Source of the DNA: Pseudoduganella violaceinigra DSM 15887
GTDB lineage: Bacteria > Pseudomonadota > Gammaproteobacteria > Burkholderiales > Burkholderiaceae_D
DNA length: 64,000 nucleotides
Reading direction: 5' to 3'
NCBI RefSeq assembly: GCF_000425385.1
Contig: NZ_KE384356.1
Span: forward strand, 1 to 64,000
A program made the translations under genes and the position numbers. A model generated the notes under the pieces. The model ran no database searches and was not told the origin of the DNA. It saw only the letters and a program-made list of their open reading frames with translations. The stretch's first letter is position 1, and each line of letters starts with the position of its first letter. Positions 55,024-64,000 of this stretch are shown one piece after another.

Positions 55024-55870
55024 CCCGTCCGCCACGCTGCGCGTCGGCGACTGGCGCGTCAACCGCCTGACCGGCGAGCTGGCGCGCGACGGCGCCTGCC
55101 TGCGCCTGGAAGAGCGCAGCCTGCGCCTGCTGACCTGCCTGGCCGACCGGGCCGGCGACGTGCTGTCGGCCGAGGAGCTGCTGGCCCATGCCTGGCCCGG
55201 CGTCGTGGTCTCGCCCGATTCGCTATACCAGGCCATCACCCTGCTGCGCCGCCAACTGGGCGACGATGCGCGCAATCCGCGCTATATCGCCACCGTCTCG
55301 CGGCGCGGCTATCGCCTGGTCGCGGCCGTGTCGGACACGGCGTTGCCAGCGGACCCGGCGGCGTCCCCGCTGGCGCCCGCCGCCCCGCCGCCCGCCCCGC
55401 GCCAGCGCAAGCGGATCGCCCTGTTTGCCGGCGTCGCCGCCGTGCTGGCCGGCCTGGCGGCGCTGCCGCTGGCCATGCCCGGCAGCCGCTCGGTGGCCGT
55501 GCTGCCCTTCCTCGACCTGACGGACGAGATGAACGAAGAACCGTTTGCCGACGGCATCAGCGAAGAACTGATCGGCAAATTGAGCCGGCAGCCGGGCCTG
55601 TCCGTCGCCCCGCCCGGCGCCTCCTACTATTACAAGGACAAGCGCGCCACGGCAGCCGAGGTGGCGCGCGCCCTGAAAGTGGCCTACGTGCTGGACGGCA
55701 GCGTGCGCCGTTCCGGCGGCGCCCTACGCATCGCCGCCCGCCTGACGCGCGCCGCCGACGGCTTTGTGGTCTGGTCCGACAGCTACGACCGCACGCCGGG
55801 CGACAAGCTGGCCATCCAGGCGGAAATCGCGACGGCGGTCAGCCGTGCCGCCGCCGCCCAGCTTCACTGA
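55013..55870 (+). CDS. Winged-helix (OmpR/CadC-type) membrane regulator
   Basis: 285 aa. Cytoplasmic OmpR-type winged helix at about 8-98 (VNRLTGELARDG, LLAHAWPGVVVSPDSLYQAITLLRR, YIATVSRRGYRLV), a Pro/Ala linker, one membrane segment near 130-150 (IALFAGVAAVLAGLAALPLAM) and a periplasmic TolB-N-like domain (VLPFLDLTDEMNEEPFADGISEEL). The layout is that of one-component membrane regulators such as CadC. The start could be 55004 or 55013. It is convergent with the yceI gene (7-nt overlap). Confidence 0.85.
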   Translation: MSNSPSATLRVGDWRVNRLTGELARDGACLRLEERSLRLLTCLADRAGDVLSAEELLAHAWPGVVVSPDSLYQAITLLRRQLGDDARNPRYIATVSRRGYRLVAAVSDTALPADPAASPLAPAAPPPAPRQRKRIALFAGVAAVLAGLAALPLAMPGSRSVAVLPFLDLTDEMNEEPFADGISEELIGKLSRQPGLSVAPPGASYYYKDKRATAAEVARALKVAYVLDGSVRRSGGALRIAARLTRAADGFVVWSDSYDRTPGDKLAIQAEIATAVSRAAAAQLH

Positions 55871-56493
55871 GCGACCGAATTCATCTGCATTTCCTTGCCC
55901 GCGTCCGGATCCGGTCCCACCGCCGCCTCCAGCTGGATCTGCACCGCGATCGCGTCGCCCACCAGGTCCATATAGGCATCGAGCCCGAAGTCCGAGCGCT
56001 TGACCGTGCTGGTGGCGCTGATGCCGATCGATGGCTTGTTGCTGACGCGGTTCACGCCGATCTTGTTGACCTTCATCTGCAGCGCCACCGGCCGCGTCAT
56101 GCCGGCCAGCGTCAATTCGCCGTGCAGCACGCCGCTCATGGCGTCGCGCCGCTCGATGCGGGTGCTGCGGAAGCGGATCTCCGGCTGCTTGAACAAGGCG
56201 GTCCAGGCGTCGTCGCCGCGGATCTGGCCATTCCATAGCCCGTCGCCCATATCGAGCATGCTGGTCGGCATGCTGACCGCGACCGACGATTTCGACCAGT
56301 CCTCATTGTCGAACACGAAACTGCCCGGGGCGACCTTCAGCGTCCCCGAGACCGGGATGAAACCCTGGTGCTCAAAACTGAAACTGACCTTGGAAAGCTT
56401 GCTGACGATGGTGTAGGTGACGGGTGCGGCCTGCGCGGCAGCGGCGGACAGCAAGACCGCGCAGACAGCGGCGCGGCGGATATGACGGTACAT
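55864..56493 (-). CDS. YceI family periplasmic protein
   Basis: 209 aa. Signal peptide ending AAAQA (about 22), then the YceI lipocalin-like barrel: YTIVSKLSKVSFSFEHQG, GELTLAGMTRPVALQM, and STVKRSDFGLDAYMDLVGD. Family members bind isoprenoid-like or amphipathic ligands in the periplasm. GGAGTCCCC precedes the ATG. Three direct repeats lie at its promoter. Confidence 0.92.
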   Translation of the reverse strand: MYRHIRRAAVCAVLLSAAAAQAAPVTYTIVSKLSKVSFSFEHQGFIPVSGTLKVAPGSFVFDNEDWSKSSVAVSMPTSMLDMGDGLWNGQIRGDDAWTALFKQPEIRFRSTRIERRDAMSGVLHGELTLAGMTRPVALQMKVNKIGVNRVSNKPSIGISATSTVKRSDFGLDAYMDLVGDAIAVQIQLEAAVGPDPDAGKEMQMNSVAQ

Positions 56494-56523
56494 GGGGACT
56501 CCTTTTCTTGGGTTGGAGCCCTC

Positions 56524-56577
56524 TTTGTACCGGCCGCAGCCCGCTCAAGTCCTGAAAAAGTCCTGAAAAGTTCTGAA
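56524..56577 (-). promoter_or_regulatory. yceI promoter with three direct repeats
   Basis: Plus-strand AAGTCCTGAA (56547-56556 and 56558-56567) and AAGTTCTGAA (56568-56577) repeat at 10-11 bp, one helical turn, the pattern bound by OmpR-type winged-helix proteins. On the minus strand the promoter-proximal repeat supplies GGACTT at the -35 position, 17 nt before -10 TACAAA (56529-56524). This suggests activator control. Confidence 0.55.
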
Positions 56578-56587
56578 TTGACGCGAT

Positions 56588-58831
56588 TTACCAGACCGGA
56601 CCGAGGAACAGGTAGAGCGTCTCCTCGCCCTGGCGCGTGGCGCCGGCACCGAGGAACAGGGGGCCGAAGCGGGTTTCCACCGACAGGAAGGCGCTGCCGG
56701 CCTGCTTCAGCGCGCGTCCGCTCGCCGTCACGCCACGATCGAAGCCGCCGCCGGTTTCCAGCGAAAAGCCGGCGCGCATGGTGCCGCCAAGGCCGCTCGG
56801 CAGGGAAGCGATGCGGCGCGCCAGCACCAGGCGCCCCAGCAGGATGGTCGGGTCCTGGATCGAATCGGTCGGCGTGCCCGACAGGCGCAGGAAGCCGCCC
56901 AGCGTCACCGGCGACGCCCCCACCTGGGCCCTGGCCCATTCCAGCGACACGTGGCCGGCCCAGTCCGCGATGTGGAAGGCTTGCAGCGCGGTGGCGCCCC
57001 AGTTGGTGGTGGCCGTGCCGACGCCCTTGCCGCTGCCCGGCGTCTGCTCGCGGCCGAGGGTGAGCAGGGTGCCGCGCGTGGGGAAGGCCAGCGAATCGAG
57101 GGTGTCGACGCGAAAGCGCGCAAAGCTCTTGGTGTCGTAGACGCGCCGCACGCCGGCGGCCGGATCCTGCGGGATCAGCGGCCGTATGGTATAGGCCTGG
57201 CGCGACACGCCCACCGAGAATTCGCCCCAGTTGCCGAACTGGCGCCCCAGCGCGAACGAGGCCGCGCGCGCATTGTAGGACAGGCGCTCCCGCCGCAATT
57301 CCTTCTCGAAGATGTCGCCGGAGGTCTTGCCGACCTGCGCCGCCGGCATCACGAACCACTTGGCGCCAGGCCCCAGCGGCTGCCACCACTGCATGCCGAG
57401 GCCGCGCTCATTGCCCAGCCGCCCTTCGGTACGCAACTCGCCGCCCCAGCTGTTCAAGGCCGCGCGCACGTGCATCACCTTGATGGCGAAATTATTCGCA
57501 TCGCGGAAATCGCTGGCCAGTTCCAGCCCGACCCGCATGCGGCTGCGCGTCCATTCGGCTTCGGTGGCGCGGATGGTGACGGTGCGTTCCTCGTCCACGT
57601 CGTCGATATCGGTCTCCACGCGGGCCAGGTCGCCGCGGCCGTAGAGCGCCACGGCCGCCTGCCGCACCTGCTCGCGCGTGGTCGGCTGCCCCGGTTCCAG
57701 GCCGGACTGCCGGGCCAGCACCGCGGGATTCACCTCGCGCGTGCCCTGGACCTGCACCCTGGCCAGCGTCACGGGCCGGTCGGGATCGAGCGGCGCGGCC
57801 AGGCGCAGGCTTTCCCTGCCGGCGTAGTCGGGTTCCGGCAGGGCCAGGGCCGCCAGGCGCGGGGCCAGCGCGCGCGCCGCCGCCTCGCCGGCGGCCATGG
57901 CTTGCTTCCAGGTCGAGAAGTCGAGGAAGGTGACGCCGCCCAGGTCGGGGGCGATCAGGATGTCGTCCTGGTGCAATTCGCTGAGCGAGCGCTGCACATT
58001 CTGTTCGGTCAGGATTTGCAGCATCTGGTTGGCCACCCCCAGCGCGCTGCCCAGCTCCTTTTCCGGCGCCAGCGGGGTGCCGACATTGACGGCAATGACG
58101 ATGTCGGCGCCCATGGCGCGCGCCATGTCGACCGGCAGGTTGCGTACCAGGCCGCCGTCCACCACCAGACGGTCCTTGATGCGCACCGGCGCGAACACGC
58201 CCGGCACGGCCAGCGAGGCGCGGATGGTCTGGAACAGCGGCGTGTTGTCGAGCACGACCAGCTCGCCGGTCAGCAGGTCGGAAGCGACCGAGCGGAACGG
58301 CAGCGGCAGCTGGCTCACCGGCAGGTCGCGCGTGCCGCGCGGCAGCAGCTTTTGCAGGGCCATTTCCAGGGCGGCGTTGCCGGCGGCGGCCGGCGGGCCC
58401 TGCACCCCTTTCAGGGTGAGGCCGAATTCGATGCGGGAGGGGATCTGGATGTCTTCGTCGCGGCGGCGGAAGTGCAGCTCGTCGCGCGCCGGGCGGTCGG
58501 CCACCACGCTGTCCCAGTCGGTGCTGGCGGCCATGCGCTCCAGGTCCTGCAGCGAGGCGCCGGCGGCCCAGGCGCCGCCGATCACGCTGCCCATCGAGGT
58601 GCCGACCACGATGTCGACCGGCACATGCATTTCCTGCAGGGCGCGCAGCACGCCGACGTGGGCAAAGCCGCGCGCGCCGCCGCCGCTTAATACCAGGGCG
58701 ATTTTGGGGCGGGCCGAACGCGGTAATGCGGCCTCAGACCCGCCGGGGCCGACGCCCGCCTGCGGCGGCCGCGTTTCCGCTGCGCTGGCAAGACCCGCGC
58801 AGAACGCGAGGGCCAGCGCCAGCCGTTTCAT
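56588..58831 (-). CDS. PlpD-type patatin-like phospholipase (type Vd secretion)
   Basis: 747 aa. Signal peptide (ASA), then a patatin domain with oxyanion LSGGGARGFAHVG, nucleophile Ser79 (GTSMG) and Asp225 (VVDGGLVRN) of the catalytic dyad. A POTRA-like segment (about 345-430, VTLARVQVQGTREVNP) and a C-terminal BamA/Omp85-like barrel ending in Trp follow. This is the architecture of type Vd autotransporters. The ATG overlaps the gspC stop by 4 nt. Confidence 0.93.
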   Translation of the reverse strand: MKRLALALAFCAGLASAAETRPPQAGVGPGGSEAALPRSARPKIALVLSGGGARGFAHVGVLRALQEMHVPVDIVVGTSMGSVIGGAWAAGASLQDLERMAASTDWDSVVADRPARDELHFRRRDEDIQIPSRIEFGLTLKGVQGPPAAAGNAALEMALQKLLPRGTRDLPVSQLPLPFRSVASDLLTGELVVLDNTPLFQTIRASLAVPGVFAPVRIKDRLVVDGGLVRNLPVDMARAMGADIVIAVNVGTPLAPEKELGSALGVANQMLQILTEQNVQRSLSELHQDDILIAPDLGGVTFLDFSTWKQAMAAGEAAARALAPRLAALALPEPDYAGRESLRLAAPLDPDRPVTLARVQVQGTREVNPAVLARQSGLEPGQPTTREQVRQAAVALYGRGDLARVETDIDDVDEERTVTIRATEAEWTRSRMRVGLELASDFRDANNFAIKVMHVRAALNSWGGELRTEGRLGNERGLGMQWWQPLGPGAKWFVMPAAQVGKTSGDIFEKELRRERLSYNARAASFALGRQFGNWGEFSVGVSRQAYTIRPLIPQDPAAGVRRVYDTKSFARFRVDTLDSLAFPTRGTLLTLGREQTPGSGKGVGTATTNWGATALQAFHIADWAGHVSLEWARAQVGASPVTLGGFLRLSGTPTDSIQDPTILLGRLVLARRIASLPSGLGGTMRAGFSLETGGGFDRGVTASGRALKQAGSAFLSVETRFGPLFLGAGATRQGEETLYLFLGPVW

Positions 58832-59391
58832 TGCAACTGCGGCTGCGGCGGCTGGCCCGAGACGGTCGGCGGCTGCGCCGGCGCCATCTGCACCGGCGGC
58901 GGCGCCGGCTGCGGCAGCGGCACCGCCGCCGGTTCCTGCGGGCCGCCCAGCGGCGTTCCGGTCGGCGACAGCAGGCCGCCGCCGGAGCTCACGCCCTGGT
59001 CGCTGGCCAGCTCGATGCGCTTCTGCACGCCGCCTTCCATCAGGATCACGAAGCGCGGCTGCACCTCTTTCACGCTGACGCCGGGCGCCAGCTCCGCGCC
59101 GACCGGGAAGGCCTTGGCCGGCTGGTTATCGGCCGCAATGATCGCCACGCTGCCACGGCCGCGGGTATCGGCCACCACCCCGCGCAGCTGGTAATTGCTG
59201 GCCGCGGCCACTGCGGTATTGCCGCCGAACAGGCCGCGCGCGGCGTCCATATTCGCTTCCGGCGCCTGCGCCACCGGCACGGCGGCGATCGGGCGCTGCT
59301 TTGGCTTGAACAGCTGCATGCCCCAGTAGGCCAGCGAGGCAGACAGCGCCGCAACGGCGGCCACACTGCATATCAAAGGCAATCGTTTCAA
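58828..59391 (-). CDS. gspC: Type II secretion protein GspC
   Basis: 187 aa. Short cytoplasmic end, one membrane helix (LICSVAAVAALSASLAYWG), then the homology region (DAARGLFGGN, YQLRGVVADTRGRGSVAII, VSVKEVQPRFVILMEGGVQKRIEL) that contacts the GspD secretin, and a Pro/Gln-rich tail with no PDZ domain. It links inner and outer membrane parts of the T2SS. It follows gspF by 15 nt. Confidence 0.88.
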   Translation of the reverse strand: MKRLPLICSVAAVAALSASLAYWGMQLFKPKQRPIAAVPVAQAPEANMDAARGLFGGNTAVAAASNYQLRGVVADTRGRGSVAIIAADNQPAKAFPVGAELAPGVSVKEVQPRFVILMEGGVQKRIELASDQGVSSGGGLLSPTGTPLGGPQEPAAVPLPQPAPPPVQMAPAQPPTVSGQPPQPQLQ

Positions 59392-59406
59392 TTCAATTCT
59401 CCAGAT

Positions 59407-60627
59407 TCAGCGCACCAGCTGATTGATTTCGATGATCGGCATCAGCACGGCCAGCACGATCAGCAGCACCACCACGCCCATTGCCAGGATCAGCATCGGT
59501 TCCAGCAGGCCGGCGATGGTCAGCGTGCGGCGCTCGAGGTCCGATTCCTGCGCGCTGGCGGCGCGGTCCAGCATGGCGGGCAGTTCGCCGGTGATTTCGC
59601 CGGCGCGGATCATGTGGATCAGCATCGGCGGGAAGTGTTTTTGCGCCGACAGCGAGCGCGCCAGGCTGGCGCCTTCGCGCACCGAGTCGCTGGCCTGCTC
59701 CACCAGCGCGCGCATGGCGACGTTGGACAGGGTGTCGCGGCTCGTTTCCAGGGCGCGCAGGATGGGCACGCCGGAGCCGGTGGTGATCGCCAGCGTGCTG
59801 GCGAAGCGCGAGGTGTTCAGGCTGCGTTCGAACTTGCCGTACAGCGGCGCCGTCAGCAGCCAGGTATGCCAGCGCAGCTTGGTGTCCGGGTTCTGCAGCA
59901 TCTTGCGCACCATGAAGCCGGCGGCGATCAGCAGGCCCAGCACGACCAGGCCGTAGCTGCGCACGAAGTCCGAGACGGCCAGCATGATCACCGTCAGCAG
60001 CGGCAGCTTCTGCTTGGTGTTGGCGAACACGGACACGATCTGCGGCACCACATAGGTGAGCAGGAAGATCACGATCAGGAACGCCACCACGGTCACGATG
60101 GCCGGATAGGTGAAGGCCAGCTTGACCTTCTGCACCAGGGCATTGCGCCGTTCGATGTAGTCGGCCAGGCGCGACAGGACGCGCGACAGCTGGCCGATCT
60201 GCTCGCCGGACGCCACCAGGGCGCGGTAGATTTCCTGGAAGTCACGCGGGTGGCGCGACAGCGCGTCCGACATCGAAGAGCCGCCCATCACTTCCGAGCG
60301 GATCGAGGCCACCAGGTCGCGCACATACTGGCGCTCGGCCTGTTCCAGCAGGGCCGTAAACGCCTGCTCCAGCGGCAGACCCGCTTCCAGCAGGCTGGCC
60401 AGCTGGCGCGTAAACAGGGCCAGTTCGGTGGTGTTGAGTTTTTCGCCGAAGCCGCGCCGTGCGGCGGCGCCGCTGGCGTCGACCTGGGACTCGATGGCAT
60501 CGACCTTGATCGGCACCAGCCCCTGCGAGCGCAGGTCGGCGCGCGCCGAACGGGCGCTGTCGGCGTTGACCACGCCCTTCTTGCTGGCGCCCGTCGCATC
60601 GACGGCTTCATAACGGAAGGCCGGCAT
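59407..60627 (-). CDS. gspF: Type II secretion inner membrane protein GspF
   Basis: 406 aa. Two GspF repeats, each with membrane segments; FRYEAVDATGASKKGVV at the start, GLPLEQAFTALLEQAE, then the second-domain SLARSLSAQKHFPPMLIHMIRAGEITG and the terminal LIVLAVLMPIIEINQLVR. It anchors the pseudopilus assembly ATPase at the inner membrane. It lies 3 nt from gspE. Confidence 0.96.
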   Translation of the reverse strand: MPAFRYEAVDATGASKKGVVNADSARSARADLRSQGLVPIKVDAIESQVDASGAAARRGFGEKLNTTELALFTRQLASLLEAGLPLEQAFTALLEQAERQYVRDLVASIRSEVMGGSSMSDALSRHPRDFQEIYRALVASGEQIGQLSRVLSRLADYIERRNALVQKVKLAFTYPAIVTVVAFLIVIFLLTYVVPQIVSVFANTKQKLPLLTVIMLAVSDFVRSYGLVVLGLLIAAGFMVRKMLQNPDTKLRWHTWLLTAPLYGKFERSLNTSRFASTLAITTGSGVPILRALETSRDTLSNVAMRALVEQASDSVREGASLARSLSAQKHFPPMLIHMIRAGEITGELPAMLDRAASAQESDLERRTLTIAGLLEPMLILAMGVVVLLIVLAVLMPIIEINQLVR

Positions 60628-60630
60628 CGC

Positions 60631-62055
60631 TTAGTCCTTCGTCACGCGCAGCAATTCCGCCGGCGTGGTGACGCCCTGCTGCAGCCAGCGTTCGCCGTCT
60701 TCGCGCATGGTGCTCATGCCGCCATGCTGCTGGGCGGTGGCGCGGATCTCCGCCTCCGAGGTGCGGTCGTGGATCTGGGCGCGGATATGCTCGTCCGTCT
60801 GCAGCAGCTCGTAGATGCCGACCCGGCCCTGGTAGCCGGTATGGCCGCAGTGCTCGCAGCCGACCGCCTTCCACTGCGTGCCGTCGAAGCTCTTGCAGCT
60901 TGGGCACAGCTTGCGCACCAGGCGCTGGGCCAGCACGCCAAGCAGGGAGGAGGACAGCAGGAACGGTTCGATGCCCATGTCCAGCAAACGCGTCACGGCG
61001 GCGGCGGCGTCATTGGTGTGCAGGGTCGCCAGCACCAGGTGGCCGGTGAGCGAGGCCTGCACCGCGATCTGCGCCGTCTCCAGATCGCGGATCTCGCCGA
61101 TCATGATCACGTCCGGATCCTGGCGCAGGATGGCGCGCAGGGCCTTGGCGAAGGTCATGTCGATGCGCGCGTTGACCTGGGTCTGGCCGACGCCGTGCAG
61201 GTCGTATTCGACCGGGTCTTCCACCGTCATGATATTGGTGGAGGTGTTGTTCAGCATGGACAGCGCGGCGTACAGCGTGGTGGTCTTGCCCGAGCCGGTC
61301 GGCCCGGTCACCAGCACGATGCCGTGCGGCTGGTTGATCAGGCTGTTGAACTGGCCCATCATCTTTTCGCTCATGCCCAGGTGGGTCAGGTCGAGGCGGC
61401 CCGCTTCCTTGTCCAGCAGACGCAGCACGGCGCGTTCGCCATGGCCGGTCGGCAGGGTCGAGACGCGCACGTCGACCGGCTTGCCGCCCACGCGCAGCGT
61501 GATGCGGCCGTCCTGCGGCAGGCGTTTTTCGGCGATGTCCAGCTGCGCCATGATCTTGATACGCGAGATCAGGGAACCGTGGATGGCCTTGCGCGGGCGC
61601 ACGATGTCGCGCAGCGCGCCGTCGACGCGGAAGCGCACCACGGAAGTCTGCTCGAACGGCTCGATGTGGATGTCCGAGGCGCCGTCGCGCAGGGCCTGCG
61701 TCAACAGCGCGTTGATCATGCGGATCACGGGCGCGTCGTCGGACGCTTCCAGCAAGTCCTCGATGGCCGGCACGTCCTGCAGCAGCTTGGTCAAGTCCAG
61801 GTCGGCGTCGAATTCGTCCGCTACTTGCGAAGCGTCGCCGCCGGCACTGGCGTAGGCGGCGGCGATGGCCGCTTCCAGGTCGGCGCGCGGCAGGTGTTTC
61901 AGGTTGATGCGGCCGAAGCGGCGCGACACTTCCGCGATCGCGGAAGCGGGCGTGGCGGACGACATCATCACATCGACCGCGTGCTCGGCTTCGGCGCTGG
62001 GCTGGGCCAGCACCAGGAAGTCGCGCGCGAAGGCGTAAGGCAGGAGGTTGCTCAT
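60631..62055 (-). CDS. gspE: Type II secretion ATPase GspE
   Basis: 474 aa. Hexameric ATPase powering pseudopilus assembly. Walker A GPTGSGKT, Asp box around [12 protein letters not shown], Walker [11 protein letters not shown], His box LATLHTND and the zinc tetracysteine CPSC...CEHC typical of GspE. The ATG overlaps the gspD stop by 4 nt. Confidence 0.97.
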   Translation of the reverse strand: MSNLLPYAFARDFLVLAQPSAEAEHAVDVMMSSATPASAIAEVSRRFGRINLKHLPRADLEAAIAAAYASAGGDASQVADEFDADLDLTKLLQDVPAIEDLLEASDDAPVIRMINALLTQALRDGASDIHIEPFEQTSVVRFRVDGALRDIVRPRKAIHGSLISRIKIMAQLDIAEKRLPQDGRITLRVGGKPVDVRVSTLPTGHGERAVLRLLDKEAGRLDLTHLGMSEKMMGQFNSLINQPHGIVLVTGPTGSGKTTTLYAALSMLNNTSTNIMTVEDPVEYDLHGVGQTQVNARIDMTFAKALRAILRQDPDVIMIGEIRDLETAQIAVQASLTGHLVLATLHTNDAAAAVTRLLDMGIEPFLLSSSLLGVLAQRLVRKLCPSCKSFDGTQWKAVGCEHCGHTGYQGRVGIYELLQTDEHIRAQIHDRTSEAEIRATAQQHGGMSTMREDGERWLQQGVTTPAELLRVTKD

Positions 62056-64000
62056 CGCTGTTGCTGTTTCTGTTCAGGCACGCTCGGCGCGGCCGGCGGG
62101 ATCGGGCGCACCAGCTGGCCGCTGGCGGTCGGCCTGCCGTCCTGCAGCGTCGGCAAGGTCGGGCCGCCCAGGTTCTGCACCGTCATGCTCGGCTCGGGCG
62201 CGGACGCTTCCTGCGTGGCGCGCATATAGTCGTAGCGGTCGGCCGTCAGGCTCATGCCCTGCTCGCGGTTGCGGATCACCACCGGGCGCAGGAAGACCAT
62301 CAGGTTGGTCTTCTTGCGGTTGCGCTTCTGGTATTTGAACAGGTTGCCGATCAGCGGGATGTCGCCCAGGCCCGGCACCTTTTCCACGCCGTCGCTGGAA
62401 TCGTCCTGGATCAAGCCGCCCAGCACCAGGATCTGGCCGTCGTCGGCGATGATATTGGTCTCGATGGTGCGGTTTTTCAGGATCAGGCCGTTGGCATTCG
62501 ACGCCACCGAGGTGTCGATGCTGGAGCTTTCATTGTAGATGGCCAGCTTGATGGTGCCGCCTTCGGAAATCTGCGGGCGCACTTTCAGCGTGATGCCGAT
62601 GTCCTTGCGGTCGACCGTGGTGAACGGCGAACCGGTGGAACCGGCCGCGCTGGTGTAGGAGCCGGTCACGATCGGCACGTTCTGGCCGACCTTGATGGTG
62701 GCCACTTCATTGTCGAGGGTCAGCATGTTCGGGGTCGACAGGATATTGCTGTCGTCGTCCGCGCCCAGCGCATGCGCCACGGCGCCCAGGCCCAGCTTGC
62801 CGTTCGCCAGCTGCTTGAACACGCCCAGGGTCAGGCCCGAGCCGGGCATCACGGCATTGGTGCTGCCGGCGGCCAGCTGCGCCAGGTTGGTCAGCTTGTT
62901 TTCACCACCGGCCACATTGTTGTACGTGGTGGCGCCGCCCACGCGGTAGCTGCTGCCGCTGTTGCCGCTCAGGCCGGCCCACTGCACGCCGAACTCGGAC
63001 AGCTTGGCGGCGTTGACTTCGACGATCATCGATTCGATATAGACCTGGGCACGGCGCACGTCCAGCTGCTCGATCACCGAGCGCAGGTTGCGGTAGACGG
63101 CGTCCGGCGCGGTGATGATCAGGGTATTGGTGGTGGCGTCGGCCTGGATGAAGCCGCCCTGCCCGCCGCCGCCCTGCTGCGCGCTGGATTTGCCGCCGCC
63201 GGCCAGGGTCGGGTTGCTCGGCCCGTTCTGGCCGCCGCCCTGCTGCGAAGCGCCCAGACCGCCCTGGCCCATCTGGCTGTTGCCGGCGCCGCCCTGCGAC
63301 AGGCTGCCGCTGCCGGACTGGCTGGCGCTGCTGCCGCCCTCGCCCGTGACCACCGAGCGCAGGGTTTCGGCCAATTTGGTCGCTTCCGCGTTTTTCAGGT
63401 AGACCACGTGCACATTGCCGGCCTGCTCGGTCGGCTGGTCCAGCTTGGCGATCAGAGACTTGGCCAGGTTGGCGCGCGCGGCCGACGGCGCCCGCACCAC
63501 CAGCGAATTGGTGCGCGGATCCGGCACCAGGGTGACGCGGCCGGCATCGCCGCCGGCGCCCGGTTCCATCAGCTTGTTGACCATGGCCGCCAGGTCGCTG
63601 GCGATGGCGTAGCGCACCGGCACCACGTCCAGGTCGGCCGACGAAGGCGCGTCCAGCGAGGCGATGATCTTGGCCAGGCGCTTCAGGTTGTCCGAGTAGT
63701 CGGTGATGACCAGGGTGTTGTTGCCGGGGTTGGCGTTGATGGTGTTGTTGGGCGTGATCAACGGGCGCAGCACGGTCACCAGGTTGGCCGAATTCTCGTG
63801 GTTCAGGTGGAAGATCTGCGTCACCACCTGGTCGCCCTGCGGGCTTTTCTGGCCGCCGATCACGGTCGGCGAGGCCTGCAGCTTGGCTTCCGCTTCCGGC
63901 ACCACCTTGGCGTAGCCGTCGCCGCTGACGATGGCGTAGCCTTGCAGGCGCAGCGCGGAGGCCAGCAGCTGGAAGGCTTGCGACTTGGTAATCGACTTTT
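62052..64000 (-). CDS. gspD: Type II secretion secretin GspD (C-terminal part, runs off window)
   Basis: About 650 residues are visible; the signal peptide and first N domains lie past the right edge. N-domain repeats ([17 protein letters not shown] segments, [14 protein letters not shown]) and a Gly/Gln/Ser-rich insert (about a third of the way along) precede the secretin domain ([62 protein letters not shown]). The reading frame stays open to base 64000, so the apparent GTG start at 63905 is internal. It forms the outer membrane channel. Confidence 0.95.
   Translation of the reverse strand, partial: KSITKSQAFQLLASALRLQGYAIVSGDGYAKVVPEAEAKLQASPTVIGGQKSPQGDQVVTQIFHLNHENSANLVTVLRPLITPNNTINANPGNNTLVITDYSDNLKRLAKIIASLDAPSSADLDVVPVRYAIASDLAAMVNKLMEPGAGGDAGRVTLVPDPRTNSLVVRAPSAARANLAKSLIAKLDQPTEQAGNVHVVYLKNAEATKLAETLRSVVTGEGGSSASQSGSGSLSQGGAGNSQMGQGGLGASQQGGGQNGPSNPTLAGGGKSSAQQGGGGQGGFIQADATTNTLIITAPDAVYRNLRSVIEQLDVRRAQVYIESMIVEVNAAKLSEFGVQWAGLSGNSGSSYRVGGATTYNNVAGGENKLTNLAQLAAGSTNAVMPGSGLTLGVFKQLANGKLGLGAVAHALGADDDSNILSTPNMLTLDNEVATIKVGQNVPIVTGSYTSAAGSTGSPFTTVDRKDIGITLKVRPQISEGGTIKLAIYNESSSIDTSVASNANGLILKNRTIETNIIADDGQILVLGGLIQDDSSDGVEKVPGLGDIPLIGNLFKYQKRNRKKTNLMVFLRPVVIRNREQGMSLTADRYDYMRATQEASAPEPSMTVQNLGGPTLPTLQDGRPTASGQLVRPIPPAAPSVPEQKQQQR

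Noticed and set aside
58726..62229. 1167-aa plus-strand open frame opposite the gsp genes
   Set aside because: It is antisense to clearly recognised gspC, gspF and gspE, has a composition dominated by His, Arg, Gln and Gly, and shows no domain. Long antisense frames are expected at this GC content.

Overview
The window is GC-rich, densely packed bacterial chromosome. Gene content and order point to a betaproteobacterium of the Burkholderiales, most likely Oxalobacteraceae (Massilia/Duganella/Janthinobacterium-like). Supporting signs are the tRNA-Tyr/Gly/Thr-tuf operon, metK and ahcY with an SAH riboswitch, the phage-holin-like gene beside metF, a DksA with only one zinc-finger cysteine, DUF484-xerC, and hslVU behind a STAS-domain gene. 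This placement is inferred from protein and RNA features, not from a database search.

Layout. 1-885: 5' part of tuf and its upstream tRNAs with a strong promoter. 1135-6701: signalling genes (HDOD/GAF protein, receiver-TPR protein, receiver/HD-GYP phosphodiesterase, CheW). 6713-10990: J-domain protein, MidA-type methyltransferase, a pteridine-reductase-like SDR, folB, ttcA. 10987-11832: a small AT-richer island with a two-gene unit of unknown function. 11898-26088: secreted gluzincin peptidase, two GH92 alpha-mannosidases, an M14 carboxypeptidase, an oversized M48 protease and a TonB-dependent receptor, which together look like a glycoprotein-scavenging locus. 26215-31677: aromatic amino acid catabolism (indolepyruvate ferredoxin oxidoreductase, hppD, divergent Lrp-type regulator). 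31680-38454: periplasmic proteins, a GST-cca-GNAT operon, lytic transglycosylase and 5-formyl-THF cyclo-ligase. 38518-42773: the methyl cycle (metF, holin-like protein, ahcY, metK) with RNA regulation. 42774-45378: two lipid A-type acyltransferases and dapF. 45395-55023: SEL1-repeat protein, porin, DUF484-xerC, COG0523 GTPase, dksA, STAS protein, hslVU. 55013-58831: winged-helix membrane regulator, YceI protein, PlpD-type patatin. 58828-64000: type II secretion genes gspC, F, E and partial gspD.

Working together: MetK, AhcY and MetF run the SAM/SAH/methionine cycle. ahcY has a clear SAH riboswitch. metK has a compact leader whose segments form mutually exclusive pairings around the Shine-Dalgarno, which I consider the best candidate for an undescribed regulatory element here. 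A 47-49 nt palindromic element occurs four times, each time directly 3' of a gene. Several start sites in the peptidase/mannosidase cluster lie inside perfect inverted repeats. The T2SS genes are translationally coupled to a type Vd patatin autotransporter gene. No CRISPR array, insertion sequence or rRNA gene was seen.
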